A stretch of 30,765 nucleotides of DNA from Myxococcales bacterium (GTDB lineage: Bacteria; Myxococcota; Myxococcia; Myxococcales; Myxococcaceae). This document shows positions 6,809 to 14,648 of this stretch, one piece after another; within the stretch, counting starts at the first letter, position 1, and the number at the start of each line of letters is the position of its first letter. The stretch spans positions 1,011-31,775 of the forward strand of contig PMBV01000280.1 of NCBI GenBank assembly GCA_003153055.1, given 5' to 3'. The position numbers and the translations under genes are program-made. The notes beneath the pieces were generated by a model. It made no database searches. It was not told the DNA's origin and saw only the letters and a program-made list of their open reading frames with translations.

Positions 6809-8302
6809 TCAGCCCCTCCTGAAGTCCACCCGGTCACCACGGATGACGATCGGTTGACCGGATGCATCGAGCGTGAGCGGCCCCTTGGCGCTGATGGTCA
6901 CGCCGTCGGCGGTGAGGTCGATGGAGCTCCCGCTGCTGTCCTCGAGGCGCAGGATCTTCCGACTGTCATCGAGGGAGATCCGATGGCCGCCGCGAGTCTG
7001 CAAGGTGAAGCGTTGCACGCGGCTGTCTTCCACGCCGCTGTCCGGCGGTCCGCCGCGGCCATAGACGGACCCGACGACGATCGCCTCCGACGGATCCTCG
7101 TGGGCCATGGCCAGCAGCACCACGTCGTCGACGTCGGGCAGCAGGGTCAACCCCTTGCCGCTCCCCGCACCGAGCGTCGCCACCTGCACCCAGTCGGTCT
7201 CCACCGCGCCGTGGGCCGACAGCCGCACCTTGACTCTCCCGGACGCCGAGTCCACCCGCGTCACCACGCCGAGGGAGACGGCCGCGGAGGTCCGGGTTGG
7301 CCTGGGCTCGGGAGGCTGGCTGGAGAGCCGGGTGAGGTAGCCGTGCTCCGGGTCGACCTGATGGATGGTCTCGGTGAGGGCGTACTCACCGCACGCGTGG
7401 GGATGCAGCCCCGAGACGCGCACCCGCGTCGCCGGTCGCAGTCGAGGGTCGCCGCGAGCCACGGCGCGCAGCACGGCCTGCGAGGCCACGCGGCGATCGA
7501 GCTCGGCCTGGGCGCTGGCCTCAACGTGGCGGTCCGCCTCGCCGCCGACGTCGACCAGCGCCCGAGGGCTCGCCCACGCCTGGGTGCTGCCCACCATCGA
7601 GCCGGAGACGCGCGGCGCGTGGGCCTTGCCGGAGAACGCCTCGGCGTCCCGCACGTTCCAGCCCTCGGCGCGTACGCTGTCGCAGGCCTGGTCCACGTTG
7701 AGCTCGACATCGGCCTCGAGCAGCCCCTCACCCCAGGCGAGCGGCAGCGCCGGCCCCAGCCCCTCGAGCGTCACGAGGGACAGCACGTGGTCGTCCAAGG
7801 CGAGGTGCAGCCCGGAGCGCGCCGCGAGCTCGACCAAGAGCTCGAGGTCAGACTGGCGATGCTGGGTGAGATGGTGCCACACCGGACCGTCTTCGGGCGC
7901 CTCGACGCTGACCCCGAGATCGGCGGTGAGCTCGCGCGCCAGCTCGGCCACCGAGAGCTCCAGATGCACGCGAACTGGCTGGCGCTTCCGGAGCCGGTGA
8001 AGCACGTCATAGGCGCGAACCCTGAGGTCCAGCAGGCCCTGGGCCCGGTGTGAGAGCTCGACGGCGGTGACGTCACCGAGGAACAACGCGGCGGGGGTCC
8101 CCACGGCGAGCGAGGCGCCCACGGCGAGCTGCTCGACCAGCGAGGGGCGGGCCCCGGCGAAGGTGAGCTCGCACTGGGCGGGGGCCCCGAGGCATTGATG
8201 GACTCGCAGCCGCGTGAGGTTCAGAAGGTCCTCGACCGCGAGGCCGACTCCGGCAGCCTGGACTTTCAGCGCCGGCACGCTCGGGCCCATGGCGCCCATC
8301 AC
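6809..8302 (-). CDS. VgrG-like spike protein (Afp8 / gp27-gp5 type)
   Basis: A 497-residue spike protein. Residues about 10-335 correspond to the gp27-like hub domains (phage GPD family style, e.g. DLLNLTRLRVHQCLG, HHLTQHRQSDLELLVELAARSG, which is a typical W/H-x-x-Q-x-x-x-S-D-x-E-F/L-L motif). Residues about 341-416 form the gp5-type OB fold (GVVTRVDSASGRVKV, LLPDVDDVVLLAM, IVVGSVYG). Residues about 428-497 are a short beta-helical needle (HRISLDDSRKILRLEDSSGS, SIDLTADGVTISAKG). Three copies should form the central puncturing spike under the tube, capped by the PAAR-like protein. The start is either the GTG at 8302 (GTGA overlap with the LysM gene) or the ATG at 8299. No extra C-terminal effector domain is present. 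Confidence 0.92.
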   Translation of the reverse strand: MMGAMGPSVPALKVQAAGVGLAVEDLLNLTRLRVHQCLGAPAQCELTFAGARPSLVEQLAVGASLAVGTPAALFLGDVTAVELSHRAQGLLDLRVRAYDVLHRLRKRQPVRVHLELSVAELARELTADLGVSVEAPEDGPVWHHLTQHRQSDLELLVELAARSGLHLALDDHVLSLVTLEGLGPALPLAWGEGLLEADVELNVDQACDSVRAEGWNVRDAEAFSGKAHAPRVSGSMVGSTQAWASPRALVDVGGEADRHVEASAQAELDRRVASQAVLRAVARGDPRLRPATRVRVSGLHPHACGEYALTETIHQVDPEHGYLTRLSSQPPEPRPTRTSAAVSLGVVTRVDSASGRVKVRLSAHGAVETDWVQVATLGAGSGKGLTLLPDVDDVVLLAMAHEDPSEAIVVGSVYGRGGPPDSGVEDSRVQRFTLQTRGGHRISLDDSRKILRLEDSSGSSIDLTADGVTISAKGPLTLDASGQPIVIRGDRVDFRRG

Positions 8303-9018
8303 TCGCCCCTCGGCGGAATGCGGAGCACGGCGCCGCCCTTCAGGCCGAAGGGGTCGTCGAGGTCATTCTCTCGGGCGATCAACCGCCAGAGCGACGCGTC
8401 GCCGTAGTAGCGCTGGGCCAGCTCGTCGAGGCGCTGACTGCCCCCTCGCTCGCTTCCGTCAGGGGAGCGCCCGCCGCCGATCACCTCGTGGACGACCGGG
8501 CTCGAGGGGCCGTTCGCCTCGGAGATGAAGGGCGTCGACGTCACCGCGCCGGGGGTGGTGGGCTCGTCGCTGCGCACCAGGCGCAGGCTCAGCCACGATC
8601 GACGAGGCACCCCTCCCGCGGTGAAGTGCTCGAGGCGCTCGGCGAAGGCGGCCACGACGCCGGGAACGTCCCACGCCTTCCCCCAGACGAAGCGCACGCG
8701 CGGTGCACGGAGCCGGCCGTCGACGAGCTCGGAGCGCTCGGCCAGCTGGCACAGTGGGCGCGTCAGCTCGCGGACGTCCGTCGCGCGAATGGTCGAACCG
8801 CCGATGGACACGTCGAAGAGGAGCTCGAGCACCAGCTCGGTGCACCCGCCGCCGACGAAGAGGAGCGGATCCTCGGCGAGGCCTCCTCCGCTCACCGGGC
8901 CGCCGATGGAGCGAGCGGGCTTGAGCCCCGCCTGGCGACGCACCACCAGGCTGGCTGGATTGAGGAGGCACCCGACGCGCTCCCCGCTGGCTTCGAGAAG
9001 AAACGCGACGCGCTCCAT
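8299..9018 (-). CDS. LysM tube-initiator protein (Afp7 / CIS tube type)
   Basis: A 239-residue protein. Residues 1-150 fit the CIS tube-protein family that joins the inner tube to the spike (ERVAFLLEASGERVGCLLNPASL, where the family has a conserved start, followed by LVLELLFDVSIGG and the VRFVWG strand). A Ser/Pro-rich link (150-175) leads to a C-terminal LysM module at about 176-237 (RLDELAQRYYGDASLWRLIARENDLDDPFGLKGGAVLRIP). In related systems the LysM module sits inside the particle at the hub rather than binding cell wall. The ATG at 9018 has GGGAGG 5 bases upstream and lies one base after the stop of the proline-rich gene. Confidence 0.92.
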   Translation of the reverse strand: MERVAFLLEASGERVGCLLNPASLVVRRQAGLKPARSIGGPVSGGGLAEDPLLFVGGGCTELVLELLFDVSIGGSTIRATDVRELTRPLCQLAERSELVDGRLRAPRVRFVWGKAWDVPGVVAAFAERLEHFTAGGVPRRSWLSLRLVRSDEPTTPGAVTSTPFISEANGPSSPVVHEVIGGGRSPDGSERGGSQRLDELAQRYYGDASLWRLIARENDLDDPFGLKGGAVLRIPPRGE

Positions 9019-9019
9019 G

Positions 9020-9994
9020 TCAGCCTCCCCTCAGCTCTCGCTCCACCCGCTGTGCACGTCTCCACGGGTCAGCCTCGTCGACCGCATCGACTGATGGCCC
9101 CGGGGAAGCCGGAAGCGCCGGCCAGTTGTGGTCCTCTTTCTCTGGAGCCACGAAGGGAACCGGCGGCGAAGGCTCCCAGGTCGGGATGGTGGCGCGGGCC
9201 TCGGACGTGGTGTTGACGACAGGGTCCGCCCAGTCGACGTGGGCTTCGAGTGGAAGGAGGGCGAGCGGGGGCCCGACGGGTCGCGTCTCGACGGCGGGAG
9301 CCGGGCCCGGGGCTGGCCAGCCGCGGGAGACCTCCGAAGCGATCGGCGGAAGCGGAGCGAAGGCGGGCCGCGGGGAGCGCGGAGGAAGTGGGAGAGTCGC
9401 CGCCGGCGGATCCACCCCCGTCAGTGCATCGCCTCGCGGTGAGGACGCGCGGCGATCTCGGGGATCCCCTGCTGCTGGGGACATCTTGGGACCGGGCACG
9501 GAGGGCCGAGTCGGCGAGAGTGCGAACCGAGGGCCGGGCTCGTGGGCGATCGGAGTGGTCGAGGTTGGCGGCGTGCGGGGTGCTGACAAGGGCCGGGCGG
9601 GAGGCACCGACCAGCGCACGGCCGGCGCGGCGACCCGGACGGGTGCGCCAGCGAACACGGGCCCGAGACCGAGCGAGGTCGGCGTGGTCGGCGTCTCAGG
9701 TCTCGGCGAGGGGATGTGCGTCGAGGCGTCTGGCACGGTGGGCCTCCGCACAGCGCCCTCGGGAGGAGGAGGCGCGCTCGTGCGCAGCCGCGAACGCCGT
9801 GGAGGCAAGGGGAGGAGCAGCTCCGGGGCGGCGTGGCGGACCTTCTCAACCCAATGCGCTGGAGGGCCAAGCGGATCCCGCGGCGGTGGGTCCGTCGCCT
9901 CGAGCACCGCGTCGGCCAGGCGCCGCACGTGCCGGGCGAGGGCTCCCGCGGCCATCCTCGCCAAGCGCCTCACGAGCGTGCCGGTCTGGTCCAC
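9020..9994 (-). CDS. Proline-rich, mostly disordered protein in the Afp6 position
   Basis: A 324-residue protein. The first ~65 residues are helical and basic (VRRLARMAAGALARHVRRL, then HWVEKVRHAAPELL). The long middle (about 70-280) is Pro/Ala/Ser/Thr-rich and very probably unstructured. The last ~35 residues regain order, with a Trp-containing, charged motif (NWPALPASPGPSVDAVDEADPWRRAQRVERELRGG). The start is the GTG at 9994, preceded by GGAGG six bases upstream. It lies 66 bases after the tube gene and one base before the LysM gene, the place of Afp6/Pvc6 in better-known clusters. I know of no firm function. The ordered ends joined by a long flexible middle suggest a tether or scaffold; a replacement for the tape measure is a weaker possibility. 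Long frames on the other strand are Gly/Arg-rich shadows. Confidence 0.75.
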   Translation of the reverse strand: MDQTGTLVRRLARMAAGALARHVRRLADAVLEATDPPPRDPLGPPAHWVEKVRHAAPELLLPLPPRRSRLRTSAPPPPEGAVRRPTVPDASTHIPSPRPETPTTPTSLGLGPVFAGAPVRVAAPAVRWSVPPARPLSAPRTPPTSTTPIAHEPGPRFALSPTRPSVPGPKMSPAAGDPRDRRASSPRGDALTGVDPPAATLPLPPRSPRPAFAPLPPIASEVSRGWPAPGPAPAVETRPVGPPLALLPLEAHVDWADPVVNTTSEARATIPTWEPSPPVPFVAPEKEDHNWPALPASPGPSVDAVDEADPWRRAQRVERELRGG

Positions 9995-10060
9995 CGAAGT
10001 CCTCCACTGCTCTGTTGAATGTCACTGGCGTCGGCCAACCTCTGCTGTTCCTCGGTGCAC

Positions 10061-10546
10061 CTAGGCGCGCGTCACGGCCTCGAAGGCGAGGGTGAGCGAT
10101 TCAATGGCGATCTCCCGGCTCAAGGCGTCGAGCGGCGCGCTCCGCCACTCACAGGGCCACGCCGAGTCGAGGTTCCATCGCATCCGCTCGCTGACGCCAT
10201 CTTGGCCGAGGACGACGATGGACACGTTCTTGGGCTGTGGCTCGCCCTTCATCGATTGCTCGAACCACGTCCAGAGCTCGGGCGAGACCGACAGGCCGTA
10301 GCGGAGGGTGACCTCGGCGTACTCCACCGGCCCCGCGAGCTGGTGGACGATCTGCGCCGCGCCGCCCTCGCGGTAGCGAATCGGCTGCACCCTCGCGGCG
10401 ATGCTGCTGCACTGAACGAAGTGCGCCTCGTTCACGCCGTCGATGACCAGCTTGAAGTTGTAGGCGCGGAAGGGGTCGAAGCGTTGCCCGGGCTGGGCCG
10501 AGGCCTGACCTTCCGGGGGAACTTCTGCCGGCTGCGCGTCAGCCAT
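10061..10546 (-). CDS. Inner tube protein, gp19 family (Afp1/Afp5 type)
   Basis: A 161-residue tube subunit of the T4 gp19 family. After a short Pro/Ala/Gln-rich N terminus, the usual opening follows (DPFRAYNFKLVIDGV), then FVQCSSIAARVQPIRYREGG and the strand-loop region EVTLRYGLSVSPELWTWFEQ, ending with LTLAFEAVTRA. Hexameric rings of this protein stack to form the inner tube that is driven into the target. The ATG at 10546 has AAGGAGAAGG a few bases upstream, and the gene overlaps the sheath gene by eight bases, so the two are translationally linked. Only one tube gene is present, whereas Afp and PVC clusters carry two. Confidence 0.95.
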   Translation of the reverse strand: MADAQPAEVPPEGQASAQPGQRFDPFRAYNFKLVIDGVNEAHFVQCSSIAARVQPIRYREGGAAQIVHQLAGPVEYAEVTLRYGLSVSPELWTWFEQSMKGEPQPKNVSIVVLGQDGVSERMRWNLDSAWPCEWRSAPLDALSREIAIESLTLAFEAVTRA

Positions 10547-11810
10547 TGGCCTTCTCCTTCTCGGTGTCGAGGCTCGTTCCCGCCTGGTGCTGGCCGATGC
10601 GGAAGATGATGAACTCGGCTGGCTTCACTGGCGCGATGCCGATCAACGTCACGACCTGACCGGCGTCGATGACCTCCGGGGGGTTGGTCTCTTCATCGCA
10701 CTTCACGAAGAAGGCCTCCTGGGCCGTCTTGCCCATGAGCGCGCCGTCGCGCCACAGGCGATTCAAGTAAGCGCTGATGTCTCGCTTGATGGACTTCCAC
10801 AGCGTGAAGTCGTTGGGCTCGAACACGACCCACCGCGTCGCGCGGGCGATGGACTCCTCCACCATGTTGAACAGCCGTCGCACGTTGACGTAACGCCACT
10901 CGCTCGCGCTGCCGGCCAGGGTGCGCGCGCCCCACACGCGAATGCCGTCGGTGGGGAAGAAGCGAATGCAGTTGACCCCGGCCTGGTTGAGCTCGCCCTG
11001 CTCGTGCCGAGTGACGTTGAAGCTGACATTGAGGGCGCCGCGCACCAACTCGTTGGCGGGCGCCTTGTGCACCCCGCGGGTCGCGTCGGTGCGGGCGTAG
11101 ATGCCGGCGATCGCTCCCGACGGCGGGGCGTTGACGAGCGTCTTGGGATCGAACGGATCGCGCACCGTGAGGTAGGGCACGTAGTAGGCGCCCAGCCCGG
11201 CGGTGGAGGCGCGCGCCCGAAGGCCTCCCTTCGGGGTGCCTGGGTCAGGTGGGCTCTCGGCCGACCCCGCTGCCGCCGGCGGGCGAGGGCCGCGCGGCGT
11301 CACCCGTTCGGTGGCGACCTGCAGCAGCGCCTCGAGGTTCGGCACGTCTTCCGGCCCGTCGAGGATCGCCACCCGGTCTTGCATCTTCTCGCAGTGGCTG
11401 AGCAAGGAGTCGTAGGACGACGCGTCGGTGAAGCCCGGCGCGGCGACGATGGCGACCTCGTCGACCTCCTCGAGGAGCGCGATGCCCTGGCGCTTGCCGT
11501 GCGTCACCGTCGCCGCGATGCTCCCGTCGGCGCCGACGTTGACGACGAAGCAGCGGTGGCCGCCGTTCTCGAAGAAGCCGTACACCGCCCGAGCCAGCGG
11601 CGTGCCGACCGGCTGTTCGACGGAGGCGTAGGTGCGAGTGAACTGCATCCAGTTGTTCACCGCCACGGCCTCCTGGACCCGGGCCCGGGCGTCAGGCGCC
11701 ACGCCCAGGAACGCCGCGGTGCTGGTTCCGACCGATTCGATGGGTCTCGGCCCAGACGAGACCTCTTCCATGTAGACGCCGGGCGTCAGGTAGCTGCTGG
11801 CCAAGGTCAC
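10539..11810 (-). CDS. Contractile sheath protein (Afp2-4 type)
   Basis: A 423-residue sheath subunit. It opens with the highly characteristic YLTPGVYMEEVSSGPRPIE and STAAFLGV block and closes with FFVKCDEETNPPEVIDAG and PVKPAEFIIFRIGQ, both signatures of phage-tail-like sheath proteins; the C-terminal domain also shows the LFNMVEESIARATRWVVFEPND handshake region. A Pro/Gly-rich insert (about residues 170-200) lies in the middle domain. The gene starts with GTG at 11810, whose GTGA overlaps the stop of the cap gene, with GAGGAGG directly upstream. It is the only sheath gene in the window, so the particle is built from a single sheath type, unlike the three paralogues of Afp. Confidence 0.96.
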   Translation of the reverse strand: MTLASSYLTPGVYMEEVSSGPRPIESVGTSTAAFLGVAPDARARVQEAVAVNNWMQFTRTYASVEQPVGTPLARAVYGFFENGGHRCFVVNVGADGSIAATVTHGKRQGIALLEEVDEVAIVAAPGFTDASSYDSLLSHCEKMQDRVAILDGPEDVPNLEALLQVATERVTPRGPRPPAAAGSAESPPDPGTPKGGLRARASTAGLGAYYVPYLTVRDPFDPKTLVNAPPSGAIAGIYARTDATRGVHKAPANELVRGALNVSFNVTRHEQGELNQAGVNCIRFFPTDGIRVWGARTLAGSASEWRYVNVRRLFNMVEESIARATRWVVFEPNDFTLWKSIKRDISAYLNRLWRDGALMGKTAQEAFFVKCDEETNPPEVIDAGQVVTLIGIAPVKPAEFIIFRIGQHQAGTSLDTEKEKANG

Positions 11811-12499
11811 CCCTCCTCGAGCTGAAGACGAAGCGTTACGCCCTCGCCCACGGTGGGCTTGGTCGTGAAGGTCTGCACCGAGCCCTTGGCCCGCACTCTC
11901 AACGTGAGGGCTCCACTGGCGGGCACCCGGGCGAAGCGGAAGGCCCCGCTGGTGCTGGTGCGCGAGGCGAGGTCGAGGGAGGGGACCTCAACCAGGGCCC
12001 CCGCGACGGGCTGCTCACCCGGCCCCAGCACAACGCCCGAGAGGGCCACGGCGGCGACGGTCTCGAGCTGCAGTGGTCCACGCACCCGCGGCGCAGTCGT
12101 CGCGGTCCGCTCCCGGCGCAGCGGGACCTGGAGGACGAAGGCCGGGTCCACCGGGCCCACCGGCGGCGGCGTGGGCGTGCCGAGGTCGACCTCCCACTCC
12201 GAGTGCTCGAGGGCGGCGAACAGCACCTCGGAGAGGAGCGCATGGCGGCGCTCTGGCGTTGGGGCCCAGGTCGAGACGCGGTAGCGGAGCAGCACCTGGA
12301 GCGGAGGGCGCCGGTCTCCGCGCGGAGGGGGAGCGGCGGCGATGGCGAAGAGCTGCGCCACCACGCCCTCGCCTTCGCCGGGTGGGGGAAGCTCGAGCAC
12401 TCCGCGGGCGCCATGGGTCACCGTGGAGATCCACGCGACCACCGACCGATCGGTCTCGTCGATGCCCTCCGCTCCAGACGTCGCGCTCGAAGAAGCCAT
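11807..12499 (-). CDS. Pvc16-like tail cap protein with C-terminal carboxypeptidase-regulatory-like domain
   Basis: A 230-residue protein. Residues about 15-135 resemble the Pvc16 N-terminal / DUF4255 family that terminates and caps the sheath and tube (VLLRYRVSTWAPTPERRHALLSEVLFAALEHS, then FVLQVPLRRERT). Residues about 150-228 look like a separate beta-sandwich of the carboxypeptidase regulatory-like type (VALSGVVLGPGEQPVAGALVEV, SGAFRFARVPASG, LTLRVRAKG). The ATG at 12499 has GGAG 7-8 bases upstream. It begins two bases after the stop of the cell-wall hydrolase gene and overlaps the sheath gene. A cap placed before the sheath is common in this cluster type. What the extra sandwich does, perhaps binding the envelope or stabilising the cap, is inference. 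Confidence 0.82.
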   Translation of the reverse strand: MASSSATSGAEGIDETDRSVVAWISTVTHGARGVLELPPPGEGEGVVAQLFAIAAAPPPRGDRRPPLQVLLRYRVSTWAPTPERRHALLSEVLFAALEHSEWEVDLGTPTPPPVGPVDPAFVLQVPLRRERTATTAPRVRGPLQLETVAAVALSGVVLGPGEQPVAGALVEVPSLDLASRTSTSGAFRFARVPASGALTLRVRAKGSVQTFTTKPTVGEGVTLRLQLEEG

Positions 12500-12501
12500 G
12501 T

Positions 12502-13653
12502 CTAGTCTCCGCCTCTGCTCTTGCGCCTCATAACGGCGAGCGGGCCGAGCGCCAGGAGGATGAGCATGGCGCTGGAGTCCGTCGTGCCGCAGGACTGCTT
12601 CGGTGGCGCCGGTGCGCCGCCGGCCGCGGTTTCGTGGACCCCCACGCTGGGACCCGTCGGGGAGGGCGCCTCGGCGAGCTTCACCTCGAGGGCGTACTGG
12701 CCGCTGCGCTCCACGTTCTCCTGGTCGGTCCAGGTGTCGGCCACCAGAAAGTAGGTCCCGGGGTCGACGACGGCCCGCAACGTGACGTCACCGCGCGCGA
12801 CGCAGGCGTTGGCGTCGAGCTTGGAGAGGAGCTGAAGGTCGATGTCGGTCTCGGCGCCGTTGGCCACGGTGGCCTCGACCGTCGCCCGTTTGGGGATCTG
12901 CAGCCGATAGATGAACTCCCCCCCGGTTTCCCGGGCGTCTGGTTTGCAGGAGTACTCATTGAAGCGGTGGCTGCAGGCCACGAAGGTGCTGCGTGAGTCA
13001 TGGTACGGGAGGCTCGGAATGATGATCGGGCTCTCGGCCGTGCCGACGCACGACGGGGTCTCGTCGGCGAGGGTCGAGGAGCGCATCGGGGAGTAGCCAT
13101 TCAGGTAGGCCCACGATGCGCTGGAGTTGAGGTGCACCTTGTCGGCTCCTCCCGACGCCTCGAAGAAGATCGGCACGCCGTCGTCACGAAGGGCGGCGAA
13201 GAGCACGACGTGCGAGCCCGCCCGATTCAAGATGTCGCCGGGCTTGAGGTCGGCCGTCTTGATGCCGTGAGCCACCTGGGCGAGCTGCGTCGTGCCGAGG
13301 TGCTGGGGGAGCCCCCAGGCACGCGACACGAAGCCCGAGCAGTCTTGCCCGACAGCGCAGGTGAGCACTCCGTTCGATTCGTGCGAGCCGGCCCCCTTCC
13401 CATCGGCGACGCCCTTCAGGAACGAAGACTGATCGTCGAAGCCGCCCCACTTGTAGGGCATGCCGACCTGCGGGCCAGGGGCGTGGTCGCTCAGGTACCC
13501 CGACGGGCAGCCCTTCCCCTTCTTGTTCGCGTCGCTCATGTGCCAGCTCAGATGCGAGAGCGCGTCGGCCCGCGACATGATCTCCTGTCGGGTGACCGTG
13601 GTCGCCTGTGCCAGCACCAGGGGAACGACGAGGGCGAGCGTCGAAGTCATCAT
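12502..13653 (-). CDS. Secreted NlpC/P60-like cell-wall hydrolase with PPC domain and MYXO-CTERM-like tail
   Basis: A 383-residue exported protein. A short signal peptide (to about residue 16, ...PLVLAQA) is followed by a papain-like NlpC/P60-type domain: catalytic Cys in VGQDCSGFVSRAWG (C105) and His in RAGSHVVLFAA (H148), with the KPGDIL loop between them and a possible third residue near EASGG. Residues about 243-346 form a PPC-like beta-sandwich (RLQIPKRATVEATV, LRAVVDPGTYFLVAD, SGQYALEVKL). The C terminus has a Cys, a hydrophobic stretch and basic residues (QSCGTTDSSAMLILLALGPL then VMRRKSR), matching the MYXO-CTERM style of surface-sorting signal. Such enzymes usually cut peptide stems of peptidoglycan; the substrate here is not proven. 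It overlaps the gene upstream by ATGA and lies two bases before the cap gene, so it is part of the injection-system train. Confidence 0.85.
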   Translation of the reverse strand: MMTSTLALVVPLVLAQATTVTRQEIMSRADALSHLSWHMSDANKKGKGCPSGYLSDHAPGPQVGMPYKWGGFDDQSSFLKGVADGKGAGSHESNGVLTCAVGQDCSGFVSRAWGLPQHLGTTQLAQVAHGIKTADLKPGDILNRAGSHVVLFAALRDDGVPIFFEASGGADKVHLNSSASWAYLNGYSPMRSSTLADETPSCVGTAESPIIIPSLPYHDSRSTFVACSHRFNEYSCKPDARETGGEFIYRLQIPKRATVEATVANGAETDIDLQLLSKLDANACVARGDVTLRAVVDPGTYFLVADTWTDQENVERSGQYALEVKLAEAPSPTGPSVGVHETAAGGAPAPPKQSCGTTDSSAMLILLALGPLAVMRRKSRGGD

Positions 13654-14648
13654 GGCGGATCCAGCCGGAGGACGATGGTCTTGTGCTCGTAGGGCAGGAG
13701 GACGGCCACGGCCCCGTCTTCACTGAGGGAAATGTCCTTCTCAGGGACGATCACCCCGTCGGTGGGAATGGTGATGAGATCGAGCTTCTGGCCCTCCGGG
13801 TCGAGCACCTCGATGAAGCGTGCGATGGCGATCGGGTCCTCCGAAGTGAGGACCTCGAGGCGAAAGAAGCTGCGCTTCAGGCGATCGGTCCCCAGCAGGG
13901 TGGTCGAGACGAGGCGGCCGGGGACAGGCGCGGTGAGCTGGGCGCGACGCTCTTGCTTGCCCCCGGCTAGGAACGCCACCTGCGCCGTTCCCTGGCTCAT
14001 CTTGACGTCGATGGCGCGCTCGAGGTTGACCGGCGTACCTCGAACGGCCTGCACCGCGACTCGAGATTGAATTCGCATCGGAATGCTCGGGGCCACCAGC
14101 CCGGGTGGCGAGGGCGCGGGAGCTGGCGGCGGCTCGTCGTCCGCGACGTCGACCTTGATCAGCTTCCGACCGGACTTCAGCAGCACCGAGCGTCCTTCCG
14201 TCGGTACCAGCGATGAGAACGACTCGACGCGTTCGCCGCCCAGATCTCGCGCCGCGCCATGCTGGTCGATGTGCAGCAGCTTGGAGCTCGCCTTGCTATA
14301 GCCAACCAGCCCTTTGGCCATCGGCACGAGGTCGACGATGCCGCGGGCGCCGACGAGCGGCGTGAACGTCGGCTTGGCGGCGGTGGCTCCCCCGAGCTTG
14401 AGCATTCTCGAGTTCTCGCCGTCGACCACCCAGACGTTCTTCCCCTCGATGGCGATGGCGTTGGCCGCCCGCGGTCGCTGCTCCTTGACGCCCATCGTCA
14501 CACCGAGCTGATGGGGCCCGCTTCCGGTGGTGAGCGTTTCGGCCATGCCGACGCGCCAGTGCGTGGACGAAACCCCCGGAACGACGGGCTGTGCCGCCAC
14601 GACGCCCGCGCTGAGCAGGGCTGTGAAGCCGAGCAAGCGAGTCATCAT
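13650..14648 (-). CDS. Exported repeat / beta-propeller-like protein, first gene of the train
   Basis: A 332-residue protein with a signal peptide (MTRLLGFTALLSAGVVAA, cleaved near AAQ). The mature part has short beta-rich blocks such as AIAIEGKNVWVVDGEN, LHIDQHGAARDLGG, GRKLIKVDV, and near the end ISLSEDGAVAVLLPYEHKTIVLRL, which read like blades of an NHL/WD-type propeller; a proline-rich linker (PPPAPAPSPPG) splits it in two. I recognise no exact family. The start is the ATG at 14648, with a very strong GGGGGGAGGT a few bases upstream; an in-frame upstream extension lacks such a site and would hide the signal peptide. It overlaps the hydrolase gene by four bases and opens the minus-strand operon. 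A role as an extracytoplasmic partner of the hydrolase is inferred from position. Confidence 0.75.
   Translation of the reverse strand: MMTRLLGFTALLSAGVVAAQPVVPGVSSTHWRVGMAETLTTGSGPHQLGVTMGVKEQRPRAANAIAIEGKNVWVVDGENSRMLKLGGATAAKPTFTPLVGARGIVDLVPMAKGLVGYSKASSKLLHIDQHGAARDLGGERVESFSSLVPTEGRSVLLKSGRKLIKVDVADDEPPPAPAPSPPGLVAPSIPMRIQSRVAVQAVRGTPVNLERAIDVKMSQGTAQVAFLAGGKQERRAQLTAPVPGRLVSTTLLGTDRLKRSFFRLEVLTSEDPIAIARFIEVLDPEGQKLDLITIPTDGVIVPEKDISLSEDGAVAVLLPYEHKTIVLRLDPP

Larger units (their letters stand above)
1331..14648 (-). other. Contractile injection system operon (14 genes)
   Basis: All genes from 14648 down to 1331 lie on the minus strand with overlaps or short gaps; the largest gaps are 66 bases (before the proline-rich gene) and 43 bases (before the Ig-like/Cys-rich gene). 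ATGA or GTGA overlaps occur at 13650, 11807, 8299 and 6455 and a TGATG at 6039. I see no internal gap large enough to hold an obvious promoter-terminator pair. Order: exported protein, NlpC/P60-like hydrolase, cap, sheath, tube, proline-rich protein, LysM protein, spike, PAAR-like tip, gp25, baseplate J with propeller, tail protein I, Ig/TM/Cys-rich protein, small membrane protein. Co-transcription is inference from this packing. Confidence 0.75.

Noticed and set aside
9126..10095. Two long plus-strand frames opposite the proline-rich gene
   Set aside because: The minus frame has a good ribosome site, fits the operon spacing to one base and ends in a non-random Trp/Arg motif; the plus frames are Gly/Arg/Ser-rich and run across the tube gene boundary.
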